Shown piece by piece: positions 1 to 10,018 of a DNA stretch of 64,000 nt. This DNA is from Bolinopsis microptera (taxonomy: Eukaryota; Ctenophora; Tentaculata; Lobata; Bolinopsidae). The DNA lies in the NCBI RefSeq assembly GCF_026151205.1, contig NC_087075.1, forward strand, positions 4,314,359 to 4,378,358, read 5' to 3'. The translations under genes and the position numbers were made by a program. The notes below the pieces were generated by a model. It was not told the origin of the DNA, made no database searches, and saw only the letters and a list, made by a program, of their open reading frames with translations. The number at the start of each line of letters is the position of its first letter. Positions within the stretch are counted from its first letter, which is position 1.

Positions 1-360
1 ACCTACCACGATACATTCAATCCGGAATACAAAACATTGAATCTTATGACAAAGATATTTCAGCCTTATTGAAATCTGAAATAAGCATTCAAGCATTAAC
101 ACTCTTGATTGCATGCACTCAGCAGTGACAATTTAGCAGGAACTTTATCGGATACAATTCAGTTCCCTGGCTCCAAAGTAAACCCAAGGGCTTCATAGCA
201 ACATAGAAAGTATACCGGAAGGGCTTAGTAAACCTAGTAAACACATAAAGATGCAACAAAGATTATGGATTTAAATGAGTAGATTATTCCAGAAATACAT
301 GTGCTAAGTCCAAAGGTGCATAATACGTAGGTATAGCTTACACGTTTCTCCTAATCAATT
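1..360. other. No gene recognised
   Basis: AT-rich sequence with no convincing reading frame or repeat. It could hold intron or further exons of the minus-strand gene whose third exon ends at 676, but I found no exon I could support. Confidence 0.4.
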
Positions 361-570
361 ATGTTGCTATTATGAACTGATATTATGTTGTTATCATGTT
401 GCTATTATGTTGCTTTTATGTTGTTATTATGTTGTTATTATGTTGCTATTATGTTGTTATTATCTTGTTATTATGTTGCTATTATGTTGTTATTATGTTG
501 TTATTATGTTGTTATTATGTTGTTATAATGTTGTATTTATGTTGTTATCATGTTGCTATCATGTTGCTTA
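361..570. repeat. 11-bp minisatellite, unit ATGTTGTTATT
   Basis: About 19 imperfect copies of an 11-bp unit, with GTTGTTATT/GTTGCTATT variants. Short open frames across it (Leu/Cys/Val/Ile-rich) are a by-product of the repeat. Confidence 0.9.
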
Positions 571-675
571 TCACGCCACAGTAGGTTTAAATTGAGCTTA
601 ATAACGATTTAAATATTGACGAAAGCTAATGTGACTAGAAAACGAATAAACACGGTTCATACACATTCAATTTAC

Positions 676-1617
676 CTCGATAGCACTGCTAGATTCATCT
701 GCTACATCACAAGGTGCTTCACAAACAACCTCGGCTCCTTGGGGCTCGGTTACAGCTTCAGGCTCAATAATAGCTTCAGCTTCAGGCTCCGATGTCATAA
801 CGACATCGTTTTCATGTGTTGAAGTTTCCTCGTTATCAAGAGATAAGAGGTCGGCTGATTCCTCTGCTTTTGCTTCACTTTGCTCTTCTGGTACTTCACT
901 TGCCTCTGTTGAAAGGTTGTCAGAAAGTGGCTGGGGTTCAAAAGCAGGGCTAAGCGGAGTTTCTTCTGGGGTGGGTTCCTCTGGGGTGGGTTCCTCTGGG
1001 GTAGGTTCCTCTGGGGTAGGTTCCTCTGGGGTAGGTTCCTCTGGGGTGGGTTCCTCTGGGGTAGGTTCCTCTGGGGTCGGTTCCTCTGGGGTAGGTTCCT
1101 CTGGGGTAAGTTCCTCTGGGGTAGGTTCTTCTGGGGCGGAATCTGCGGGGATTGGTTCTTCTGGGGTAAGTTCTGCAGGGCAAGGTTCTACAGGAGAGGG
1201 TTCCTCGGGGGTAACTTCATGTACTACCTCTTCTGGAGTTCCTTGATCTGGGGTTATTTCGTCTTGGGCTGTCTCCAATGGGCTTTCTTCTGCAGGAGCA
1301 GCATCTACTTCAGGAGCAGCATCTACTTCAGGAGCAGCATCTACTTCAGGTACTTCCTCATGAGATAGTTGTTCTGGGGCTGGCTCCTGTGGGGATGATT
1401 CTTCGTGAGCAAAGTCATCAAAAGAAGCTTCAACTGGTTCAGCGGCAGCGAGTTCAGCATCCTGATCCAAGCTACCAATATCAACAGAGTGTTCCTCAGC
1501 GGGCGCATCCTCATGGCTAGGAATATCCATGTGTTCGTCGCAAGCAGCGCAGTTTTCATCCGGTACAGTATCTTGGTCTACTTCCAGAGTGACATCATCC
1601 AGATTAGCGAGGCTAGG
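676..1617 (-). CDS. Exon 3 of Pro/Glu-rich repeat protein gene
   Basis: Open for 314 codons on the minus strand. It starts after an acceptor ending TTTCAG (1620-1618) preceded by a pyrimidine-rich stretch, and runs to a GAG|GTAAAT donor at 676/675. If that donor is not used, the frame stops at 667-669. The product is very acidic. Residues from about 957 to 1210 encode a run of TPEEP pentapeptides from a 15-bp tandem repeat, and 1297-1350 encodes three EVDAAP copies. The flanks are Glu/Ala/Ser-rich without recognisable domains. Before the repeats lies a small Cys pair (ENCAACDEH). It follows exon 2 in phase 0. Function unknown; composition suggests a disordered acidic tether or scaffold (inference). 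The alternating unit makes length polymorphism between alleles likely. Confidence 0.7.
957..1210. repeat. 15-bp coding minisatellite (TPEEP)
   Basis: Tandem copies of TCCTCTGGGGTAGGT, nearly perfect from 957 to about 1140 and degenerate to 1210. The unit is a multiple of three and encodes TPEEP on the minus strand, so copy-number change keeps the frame of exon 3. Confidence 0.9.
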
Positions 1618-2013
1618 CTGAAATGCTACACTTCAAAACTTGTGCAGAAGAATTTGACAAGTTTGAAAGAAACGATAAACGATCTCGAGAAGTTTATACT
1701 TTTTTATAGAAAAGAGTAAATGGAAGTCTCAAGAGTTGTTCATCTACATTAGCTGAATAGCTCAGCAAAAAAGATGCTGTGATAGACTTTAATTCATCTT
1801 ATTATTATTTAAAAAGGGATGATGAAAGTTCAGCTTGCATGCGTTATAGCTGCTTCATGTCCCAAATTTTATGATTCTCTTACTTCCTACTCTACAAATA
1901 TTCTACACTGTAATAATATCGAAACCACAAAACTACAGGACTAACAAATTATTTAATTAATTTTTAAAAACCTCACAAAAAACCCAACTTAACACAACCG
2001 GACAGGAACCTAC

Positions 2014-2226
2014 CTCCTCACTCATCTGGTCCATATTAACATCGGGCTCAGCAGCTAAACCGTTATCAATATCGCCGTTATCTGTTGGACCGTTATCTGC
2101 GGGACCGTTATCTGTTGGACCGTTATCTGCGGGACCGTTATCAGTGGCTTCTTCTTCTTCAGGGTGGAGGTTATCTCCGGGGAGTTCTGATCCGGGAATC
2201 TGTTCTGCTACGTCGTATTCACCAGC
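2014..2226 (-). CDS. Exon 2 of Pro/Glu-rich repeat protein gene
   Basis: 213 nt (71 codons), opening after CCTGTCCAG (acceptor, 2229-2227) and closing at GAG|GTAGGT (2014/2013). Both junctions are phase 0, matching exons 1 and 3. The other nearby acceptor (AACAG|ATTTAACC) would give an immediate stop after exon 1, which favours this boundary. The peptide begins AGEYDVAEQIPGSEL, then an acidic stretch HPEEEEATDN, then alternating NGPADNGPTD decapeptides from a 30-bp repeat. No known domain is visible; it continues the acidic, disordered character of the protein. Confidence 0.6.
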
Positions 2227-2775
2227 CTGGACAGGTTGCCGGTTAAATCTGTTCGAATATATTATTGGAAGTGTTTTACTATACCCTACGCACGAGGCTG
2301 GCATTTATTTCGAGGTTATGACTTTATTATGTGTAAAATTTATGTTTGTTTTGCTGTTTAACCCTTGAAATTGTACAGGAGGGCCTAAAGACACTATAAG
2401 GACTTCTGAAGAATCCAACATAACTTCCCAAATAACATGACAATCATTTCATGGGAATGTCAACACAACAGTGATAAGAGGGGGATAGGTCTGACGGTCT
2501 GTAGTAGACTCACTGTAGAGACATATTATACTTTTTTGACTTATTAAGTTATTAGATCGTTTCATTGACTCAACCCTACATACTCAGTTAGTTTTTACAC
2601 GAATTTCATTTGATTTTATAACCTAAACTAACCAATGAAAATTAAAAAAATATTGACCGTCAATCATATCATCCCTCTCTTAATGTAGTGCTTATTATAG
2701 TTTCCCTTAGTGTAATGTGGTAAGCTGGTTACAGCGGGACTTAGCGCCTCTATTTTACACTACCCTACTAAGCAC
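2227..2775 (-). other. Intron 1 of the Pro/Glu-rich protein gene (inferred)
   Basis: Non-coding interval between the inferred exons: GT at 2775-2774 and AG at 2228-2227 on the minus strand. AT-rich, no internal repeats noticed. The second inferred intron is 2013-1618. Confidence 0.5.
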
Positions 2776-3006
2776 CTGAGCTTGAACCCTGAGCCGCGCT
2801 ATAAGCAGATTCTGTCTGTTCACCAGCTTCACACCCTGAAACAGCAACTCAGAGACCTCCTCACTGTTACAGTAAGAGAAACTGTGTTTTGACAGAGAGT
2901 TTAGGTCACGTGACGCGGTTAGAAACAGACATTGTTCCAACCAAGCTGATCTGTCTGCTTCAATTTCAGCAAATTTGCGGGAGAGGCGGTCTTTGGAAGC
3001 TGGCAT
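2776..3006 (-). CDS. Exon 1 (start) of Pro/Glu-rich repeat protein gene
   Basis: Starts at ATG 3006-3004 and gives exactly 77 codons, ending at CAG|GTGCTT (2776/2775), phase 0. The peptide starts MPASKDRLSRKFAEIEADRS and continues with a helical, charged segment, ending LVNRQNLLIARLRVQAQ. It looks like a short coiled-coil or helical module, unlike the repeat-rich exons downstream. No signal peptide follows this Met. The frame stays open upstream, so an earlier start or upstream exon is possible. I do not recognise the family. The 77+71+314 codons read through without a stop, which is the main argument for one gene. Confidence 0.55.
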
Positions 3007-3418
3007 GATGTGTACTCTTATACTTTGTATTGTATTAAAGTAAACTAAGAGCCACACGATACGTACGATGTTCACAGATGAGCACAGATAACGGACACGA
3101 AATTCAGCAACGTAACGGAAGTGTGTATTACTAAACGCTAAACACTATTGTTATTTTGAGTTCTGTAAAGTTCTAAGGTGCCAACTTTTCGTGCGTGGAG
3201 TATAGCTCCATTTTATGTGAATTTATGTGAATTATATAATATAACTTTATTCAAATCAGAAATTGAGCATAAAGTAGCATGTTAATGATCTTTTAGAGTG
3301 TTGAGAACTCATTTTAAGATCTAGCTGGTGTTGTGATGTTAAAACAATATGCTTTGTCAAAATCTAAACTAAAATTTATTCTAAACATAATGTATTTATA
3401 ACCAGTTTTTCTACTTAC

Positions 3419-3448
3419 CCCCAGTTGCTCTTCGAAATCTTCAGACAT
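3419..3448 (-). CDS. Possible alternative first coding exon (10 codons)
   Basis: ATG at 3448-3446 begins MSEDFEEQLG and meets a very good donor, GGG|GTAAGTAG (3419/3418), in phase 0. All junctions of the gene just downstream on this strand are phase 0, so it could join exon 2 at 2226 as an alternative acidic N-terminus, or belong to another gene. It is too short to be sure. Confidence 0.25.
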
Positions 3449-3508
3449 TGTGACCCTAAGGTGAATTAACCGGTTAGTTTCACGTTGTAAAGTTCGAGGA
3501 TTGGGTTT

Positions 3509-3822
3509 GGGACTGGGACTGGGACTGGGACTGGGACTGGGACTGGGACTGGACGACGGGACCGGGACTGGGACTGGGACTGGGACTGGGACTGGGACTG
3601 GGACTGGGACTGGGACTGGGACTGGGACTGGGACTGGGACTGGGACTGGGACTGGGACTGGGACTGGGACTGGGACTGGGACTGGGACTGGGACTGGGAC
3701 TGGGACTGGGACTGGGACTGGGACTGGGACTGGGACTGGGACTGGGACTGGGACTGGGACTGGGACTGGGACTGGGACTGGGACTGGGACTGGGACTGGG
3801 ACTGGGACTGGGACTGGGACTG

Positions 3823-3854
<32 letters not shown>
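3509..3854. repeat. GGGACT hexamer array
   Basis: About 57 nearly perfect GGGACT units with few interruptions (for example GGACGACGGGACC near 3550). The strand asymmetry gives G-triplets every 6 bp, so G-quadruplex formation is plausible. Long VPVPV, SQSQ and GTGT frames across it are artefacts of the repeat. Confidence 0.95.
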
Positions 3855-4369
3855 TTATAACCCTGCTTAAGATCAAGGTTTTGATCCAGGTAAAGGTAAA
3901 AGGTGGGCAATCAGCTCCAGAGTAAGAGTAAAATTACCAAAAATAATAATTATTTATAAGGTTACAAATAACACTTAAATAACAATAGCTGTTTAAGTGG
4001 TGAACGTTTACCAATAATTATAATATCCAATAATTCAAGGCCATTTAAACGGTTAGCAATCTGTAGCTGCTAATTTCACATCGATTTGGTCCGATGTAAT
4101 TGCTATGATCAGTAAATCATAATAGCTACACACATCCACTTACCACAATTTACCACTTATTTGTAATGATAAGAAAGTAGTAATTTAATAATCATAATGT
4201 GAGGCTCCAACTATCGGCTAAGCTATTCAGACCATTCACAAACAACATGACATCATGGTAACTAAATAGCTCAATAGCTCAATATAACAGGACACACTGT
4301 TACACTTCTGTTACAGTACATAATGTTACAGTGCGTGATGTTACAGTACATAATGTTACAGTGCGTGAT

Positions 4370-4818
4370 CAGCAAATCTGAGACAAGGCCGATTATTGTC
4401 CAGCAAATCTGAGACAAGGCCGATTATTGTTCAGCAAATCTGAGACAAGGCCGATTATTGTTCAGCAAATCTGAGACAAGGCCGATTATTGTTCAGCAAA
4501 TCTGAGACAAGGCCGATTATTGTCCAGCAAATCTGAGACAAGGCCGATTATTGTTCAGCAAATCTGAGACAAGGCCGATTATTGTTCAGCAAATCTGAGA
4601 CAAGGCCGATTATTGTCCAGCAAATCTGAGACAAGGCCGATTATTGTCCAGCAAATCTGAGACAAGGCCGATTATTGTCCAGCAAATCTGAGACAAGGCC
4701 GATTATTGTCCAGCAAATCTGAGACAAGGCCGATTATTGTCCAGCAAATCTGAGACAAGGCCGATTATTGTTAAGCAAATCTGAGACAAGGCCGATTATT
4801 GTTCAGCAAATCTGAGAC
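4370..4818. repeat. 31-bp satellite, about 14.5 copies
   Basis: Head-to-tail units that start CAGCAAATCTGAGACAAGG and end GATTATTGT followed by C or T. Units are almost identical apart from that last C/T, implying recent homogenisation. Just upstream, 4310-4369 holds two copies of GTACATAATGTTACAGTGCG. Confidence 0.95.
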
Positions 4819-5540
4819 CGGAGTAATAAAGTAGTAATAGTATAACTGCAATTAATATAATATGGGAGACTGTACCGTTTGATTAACATCAAAGATAGGT
4901 ACAATTACATCCCACACTTAACATCGTGTCTGGTTTAAATTAAAGCTTATCTTAGTACCTGGTTCTAACATTTATTATATGAGTTTACTGTTTACAGCAG
5001 ATGATTATGTTCATATGGGGTCAGATTTATAAACGATTATGTTTATATTTATTTAGGAAACATCATCTGGACTAAATATTTACATATTTGGGGCCAAAGA
5101 TGCACGTCAAAAACACATCTTTGTGGAGATTTTGTAGTGAAATCTTTTGAAGTCGCGAGAATATCGTAAGCAAGAAAATGTGACGGTCGTGAAAACTTTA
5201 TTGAATTTCACATTAAATTCAAGGAAAGGCACTGGATTTATTAACCTTACAACCAGTGACATTCCCTTTTTACATTCCCTTTTTATAACTGGATAAAAAG
5301 CTAACAAACAGGTAAATTAATTCAGAGGTAATCTAAAAATTCGGGGAAACATCTTGTTTCAACCACGTACAAGAATCATCAATATTTAAAAATCCATTAA
5401 AGCAATAATGGAAACAGCATACCATAAGCTGTGTGCACAGAAAATATATATCAAAAATATAATATTAACTAACCAACATAAAATATTTAAGACAGGCAGT
5501 TGAACAATACGCGCAGAGCTCAATTACGATACTATTACTC
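4819..5540. other. AT-rich stretch, nothing recognised
   Basis: No supported gene. Short open frames near 5.1-5.3 kb lack a proper start and splice context. Confidence 0.4.
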
Positions 5541-5544
5541 CTCC

Positions 5545-5830
5545 CACCTGATTGGTCTTCTGACCCCCACGTGACCAGAATACCGCGCTCTGATTGGCTC
5601 CCCACAATCACATGACGGTAAAACCAAAGGTATAATAGTACCAGGAAAGGTGGAACTGTTTAACTGTGCTTTCAGCGGCGACAAAATTATTTTCCCGGAG
5701 CTGCTCCGAGAGCGGATTATGTCTTTTTGAGTACGGTTAAAGAGGTTTAACTGTCAGCCCTGAGCACGTGATATAGTGGCCTTGTCACGTGGGTAGCACA
5801 TGGGCAGCACGTGGGCAGCACGTGGGCGTC
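5545..5830. promoter_or_regulatory. CCAAT/E-box cluster, probable promoter
   Basis: Contains two ATTGG (inverted CCAAT) boxes near 5550 and 5593 and CACGTG sites near 5569, 5764, 5786, 5807 and 5818. The last three sit in a short GCACGTGGGCA repeat. GC content is raised relative to flanks and a CCCGGAG stretch lies near 5694. I could not assign a first exon, so direction is unknown. Confidence 0.4.
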
Positions 5831-5869
5831 TAACGAGAGTTTGTTGGAATAAAGGATCAAATGGATGAT

Positions 5870-7130
5870 AATACCGGGTGATATTTGAGCAAACATTAAA
5901 GATTATTCAAGGCGAGACGGAGAGAAAGTGGAAGGAGAATTTTGTGATAATTTTAATGAAATCGAGAATTCTCGATTTAGCAATTTGTCGCCGTGCCTAG
6001 ATCTGTGAAATCAGGCTGAATGATCAGATTTTAAAGTTTTTACTTAATATGGTAATTTTATGTTGGAGAATTAATTCATGACATCTTTACGTTCCTTTCC
6101 AGGAAAATTATGTGACAGCTAATTTGGTGCAACGGTTAAAATTTATTTAAATTTAGCACGCGTCTCCCCTATAGTTGAATTTTGTTAAGGATTGAAGGAC
6201 TGGAATGCGAATTATGTCATTCCTTAAAATGCCCAAAAAATAATTCTGTATGTATCAGTCATTGAAGACAATACATCAAATCAAAGATGCGATTCAAGGT
6301 CGAACAAAACAATACATTACATTTATATTTTCAGAGGGTACATTTATTGAATAGGCTCCGTATAAGTTATAATAGCTTACCAATCTAAAGCGAACTGGTT
6401 TACTTTAACCAGTACATTTTAGGTAAATGAAAATGAAAATAAACATTTCACAATAAATAAAAGAATAAAAGCAGGGATGTGTATGTGTATATTATATATG
6501 GCCTGCAATGCTGCAAACCTGGGAATCACTTAATAGTCCGTTTCCAATGGCAATGGCGCAATTTAACTCGATATCGAGCTGAGCATAAATTGGTTCGAAT
6601 TACCTTACAAGTTGCAATGTAGAAATTATTTCTATCGTAATTTCATAAAGAAATTCTTAGAATTCGAGGTTAGATCAGGTTTGACAGGCACGTCTGTCTT
6701 GCGGCCGCTGACCAGTCGGAACAGAAAAGACGTCATCAAAAGTAAAAAATATTTGACCATATATTTTGCAGTAGTCATCCTTGAAACGGGAACATTCTGA
6801 CATGGATAATATATTCGTACCCTACAGAGGATGACTGGTTATCACTTATCAGTTATAAAACCGGTCTGGGGCCGGGGTCAATGTTCTTGAGCTTACTTCT
6901 TTACTTGTGAGAGCTAAGGTGAGACCGACTGACGGAGAATCTTCATCACCTGAAGACTGAAAATACGACACAAACATCAGGATACAAACAAAATAAAAGG
7001 ACAAAATGACAAAAGCTAACCAAAATATGGTAAAATAGAAAAGTAGCACCAAGCCGAGACAAAATATAGCGGATACTAAGAAAGTAAAGTAACAGAAAAC
7101 TAAGAAAGTAAGAAGTGTACCATGAACCAC
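5870..7130. other. No supported gene; one possible small exon
   Basis: Mostly AT-rich non-coding sequence. Near 6953-6890 on the minus strand a good acceptor (long T-rich tract ending GTATTTTCAG) is followed by 20 open codons (SSGDEDSPSVGLTLALTSKE) and a GAA|GTAAGC donor. This could be a phase-0 exon, but nothing links it to others. Confidence 0.25.
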
Positions 7131-7178
7131 ACATTTATATTACCAAATCAGCAATTACAGGAATCAGGTGAAACTCCA

Positions 7179-7274
7179 GACGCGTCCTATCACGTGATGA
7201 GAGACGCGTCCTATCACGTGATGAGAGACGCGTCCTATCACGTGATGAGAGACGCGTCCTATCACGTGATGAGA
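7179..7274. repeat. 24-bp repeat with palindromic E-box, 4 copies
   Basis: Four perfect copies of a unit beginning GACGCGTCCTATCACGTGAT and ending GAGA. Each holds two palindromes: ACGCGT and the 10-bp ATCACGTGAT. This gives four phased CACGTG sites at 24-bp spacing. Confidence 0.95.
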
Positions 7275-8560
7275 GAGTGTGATTTTAAGTGTCATGTGAC
7301 ATGTGATCTGTTGTGAATGTGAATGTAAGTGTTGTGAGCTGATGAGTGAGTATAGTAGTGGTAATTTGAGAGGGGCTACACTACCAGACAGATTCATACT
7401 GACCAAACTATCAAAAAGAAGTGCACTTATTTAGAGCACAAAGAAGGGTAGAAATTAGGTGATTTCAACTATATTTGTCATTCTGACACGACAAATACTG
7501 TGCACCAGTATTAACTCGGTGAGTAGTTGTTATAAATGGGTGTGAGGGTAATTGGAGATCGAGTACCCGCCACATTCCATACATTCCCTCACATTCTCAC
7601 CAACAGTTTAATATAACGTGACAACCTGTTAGTGGTGTTGTCAACTGTCACCACTTAATTTGATGTCTTGTTGGGTGAGGTGGGGAGCTTGAGTGGGGAG
7701 ATTGGATTTAACTGGACATTCTGGCAATTCTGACAATTAAATTCTGGAGATTCTGGGACACAATTATATAAGATTGGGGAGATTAGGGCTGATGTAGTGC
7801 GAAGAATTGTGGTTAGAATTGACTGTAAAACAGAGAAAATTATTACAAAATAAACGGTTGTACACACATGAGAACAAGTTTCCCGTGCCAACAACACAAC
7901 GATCAGAGGTACACACAGCTGCACTAGTTATGAGTTAAGTATAACACGAGATGCACTATAATAACACTCACTAAGATACATGTTGAGAGAGAGAGGTAGA
8001 AGATACAGGGCGTGAATACTGAGAACAGATTCACTGCCAAGTCATCTCTCACTGGGTGGTGCTATCATCATTCCTACACACAAACACGTCAAGAAGGCGA
8101 GGAATGTTCTGGAATGTTTTACAACACTGAAAAGTTCCTCAATATTTGAGATTAAACGGTCTGAAACTCACTTCCGCTTGGACTCAGACAGAAAAGTCAC
8201 GTGATCATGACAACCAAGTCATCTGAATCACGTGACCTTGACAACCATGTTCCGAGACAAAGAAAACAGGAAACATCAACGCTGGTAAACGACAAACAGA
8301 TACCTTGGTAAGGAATCATACAGCACAGAACACTCACCAGATGGGAACATTTTACTGGATTCTTTAGTAAGATAGCCGAACAGCATACACCCTCCCACCC
8401 TCCTCTCACTATGAGAGAGACATTTTATGTTATGTAAGTAATATCTAGCATAATATTGTATTATAATATTTCTTACTTTCATGATAAAGTAGAGGACATA
8501 ATAAGTGAATCTCCCCTTAATATATCCCATATTATGTAAATATTCACTCTGAGTACAGAG
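7275..8560. other. No supported gene
   Basis: Several splice-like signals on the minus strand (an acceptor CTGTTTTACAG near 7834; a CATCTG|GTGAGT donor near 8337). The intervening peptides are low-complexity or cannot be joined in frame. CACGTG sites lie near 8199 and 8231. Confidence 0.3.
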
Positions 8561-8564
8561 AGAT

Positions 8565-8640
8565 GGATAGAGAGGGAGGGAGGCAGAGGGAGAGGCAAAG
8601 GGAGGGAGAGGGGGAGGCAGAGGGAGAGGGAGTATTACTA
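8565..8640. repeat. Purine-rich GAGGGA/GAGGCA simple repeat
   Basis: Imperfect purine tract of AGGGAG and GAGGCA units; low complexity. Confidence 0.8.
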
Positions 8641-9640
8641 ACAGTTTAACATGTATAGTTAGAATGGGTTGGGATGTATGTTTATCTGTGTCACGTGACA
8701 ACACTATGTCACGTGTCAATACTGGAGTATTACAGAGATAGGAGGGCGATGAGGGATTTGAGATTGTGTGCGGAGGATACAAATGCATGAGAAGGCTTCA
8801 GCGAGTGATTTAATGTTTAGTGTGTAACTCAAATTATGATTTTGATACTCACACTTGGACTCGAGCAAGAATGTTATTAAAGAGAAAAATAAAGTTTAAG
8901 TTACTTGGTGCATACTGCATCTAAGCCAGCTATTCAATTTGCTAATTCAGGCTCAACTCAACAGATAGTGCAAATTTAACCATGAGCGAGTCATTGAATC
9001 TCTTCAAAGTTTGCAATTATCTTCAAGACATATCGCTTAGACTATGCGACCATTTACAGTATGCAGTTTGAAGTCATCAAGAAGAGACTCAAGCAGCACT
9101 TAATTAAAAAAGTAAATAATTAATTAATCAAAAAAGTTTGTTAAACCAAGTTTACTTAACTCATTAAGAGATTAATTAGATTGTCTTTGAATCTTTAAAA
9201 GCAGTGGACAACGAAAATAAAGGTATTTCATTGGATTGTTACGTGTAAGTGCTTAGTGTGTAACAATGTAACACTATTTCTACACTGTAACGTCCTCTCT
9301 CTATCTCTCTTTATAAAAGTTAAAGATTGATATAAAAACAAGAGGGAAAATGTAGAAAAGAAAACTAGAGAAAAAATGTAGAAAAAGTCTACATTCTAAC
9401 AAGACACTCGAACCAGGCTAACAAAATATTTTACTGACTCTAAATCTCTAAATAATCTAGAAGTATTTGAGAGAGATGAGGATTGCACGCTTATCATGGC
9501 TACATATTTCGTTCATTGAGGTAAGTTCAGCTGTATTTTTCGCACACAGTCACCATCTCTAATAATATACATAATATTATAATACTGCCAGAATAGTGTG
9601 TAATGTTTGTGCGTCAGGTTTGTGGCTGATGATTCTGATC
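8641..9640. other. No gene recognised
   Basis: AT-rich. CACGTG sites near 8692 and 8709. Nothing else recognised. Confidence 0.35.
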
Positions 9641-9644
9641 CAAA

Positions 9645-9690
9645 AGAGAGAGAGAGAGATAGAGGTAGAGATAGAGAGAGGTAGAAGGAA
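9645..9690. repeat. GA microsatellite
   Basis: Imperfect (GA)n with GATAGAGGTAGA interruptions. Confidence 0.85.
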
Positions 9691-9902
9691 GTGAGTGTTG
9701 AGGGTGTGTTTTGTCTGTGGTATTCCCTCTCTCTCTCTACAACTAAGTAACACACAACAATATTGTCACAAAACTGCCAGAACACACTCCCACACTACCT
9801 GTTAAAACTCACCTCAATTCCTACAATTCCTACACACACATTTTTGCCCTGTTAGCAGCCCACTAATTTATCTGTCCAGCCAGGGAGGGGTAGGCTCCAC
9901 TG

Positions 9903-9956
9903 CTACCTCTCTCTCCAGCTCTCTCTCTCTACCTCTCTCTCTCTCTCTCTCTCTCC

Positions 9957-9989
<33 letters not shown>

Positions 9990-10018
9990 GCTCTCTCAGC
10001 TCTCTCTAGGTCTCTCTA
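9903..10018. repeat. CT microsatellite with CCAGCTCT interruptions
   Basis: (CT)n blocks separated several times by CAGCTCT; low complexity. Confidence 0.9.

Noticed and set aside
3314-3910. VPVP / SQSQ / GTGT frames of 119-198 codons
   Set aside because: Products of the GGGACT hexamer in different frames. Only the short non-repetitive MSEDFEEQLG part was kept as a weak candidate.
4370-4818. CRISPR-like 31-bp repeat
   Set aside because: Head-to-tail tandem copies without spacers.
7656-7834. Possible terminal exon after CTGTTTTACAG (SILTTILRTTSALISPILYN)
   Set aside because: The acceptor is good, but the peptide derives from repeated GGAGATT/CTGGAGATTCTG words and no donor exon could be matched.
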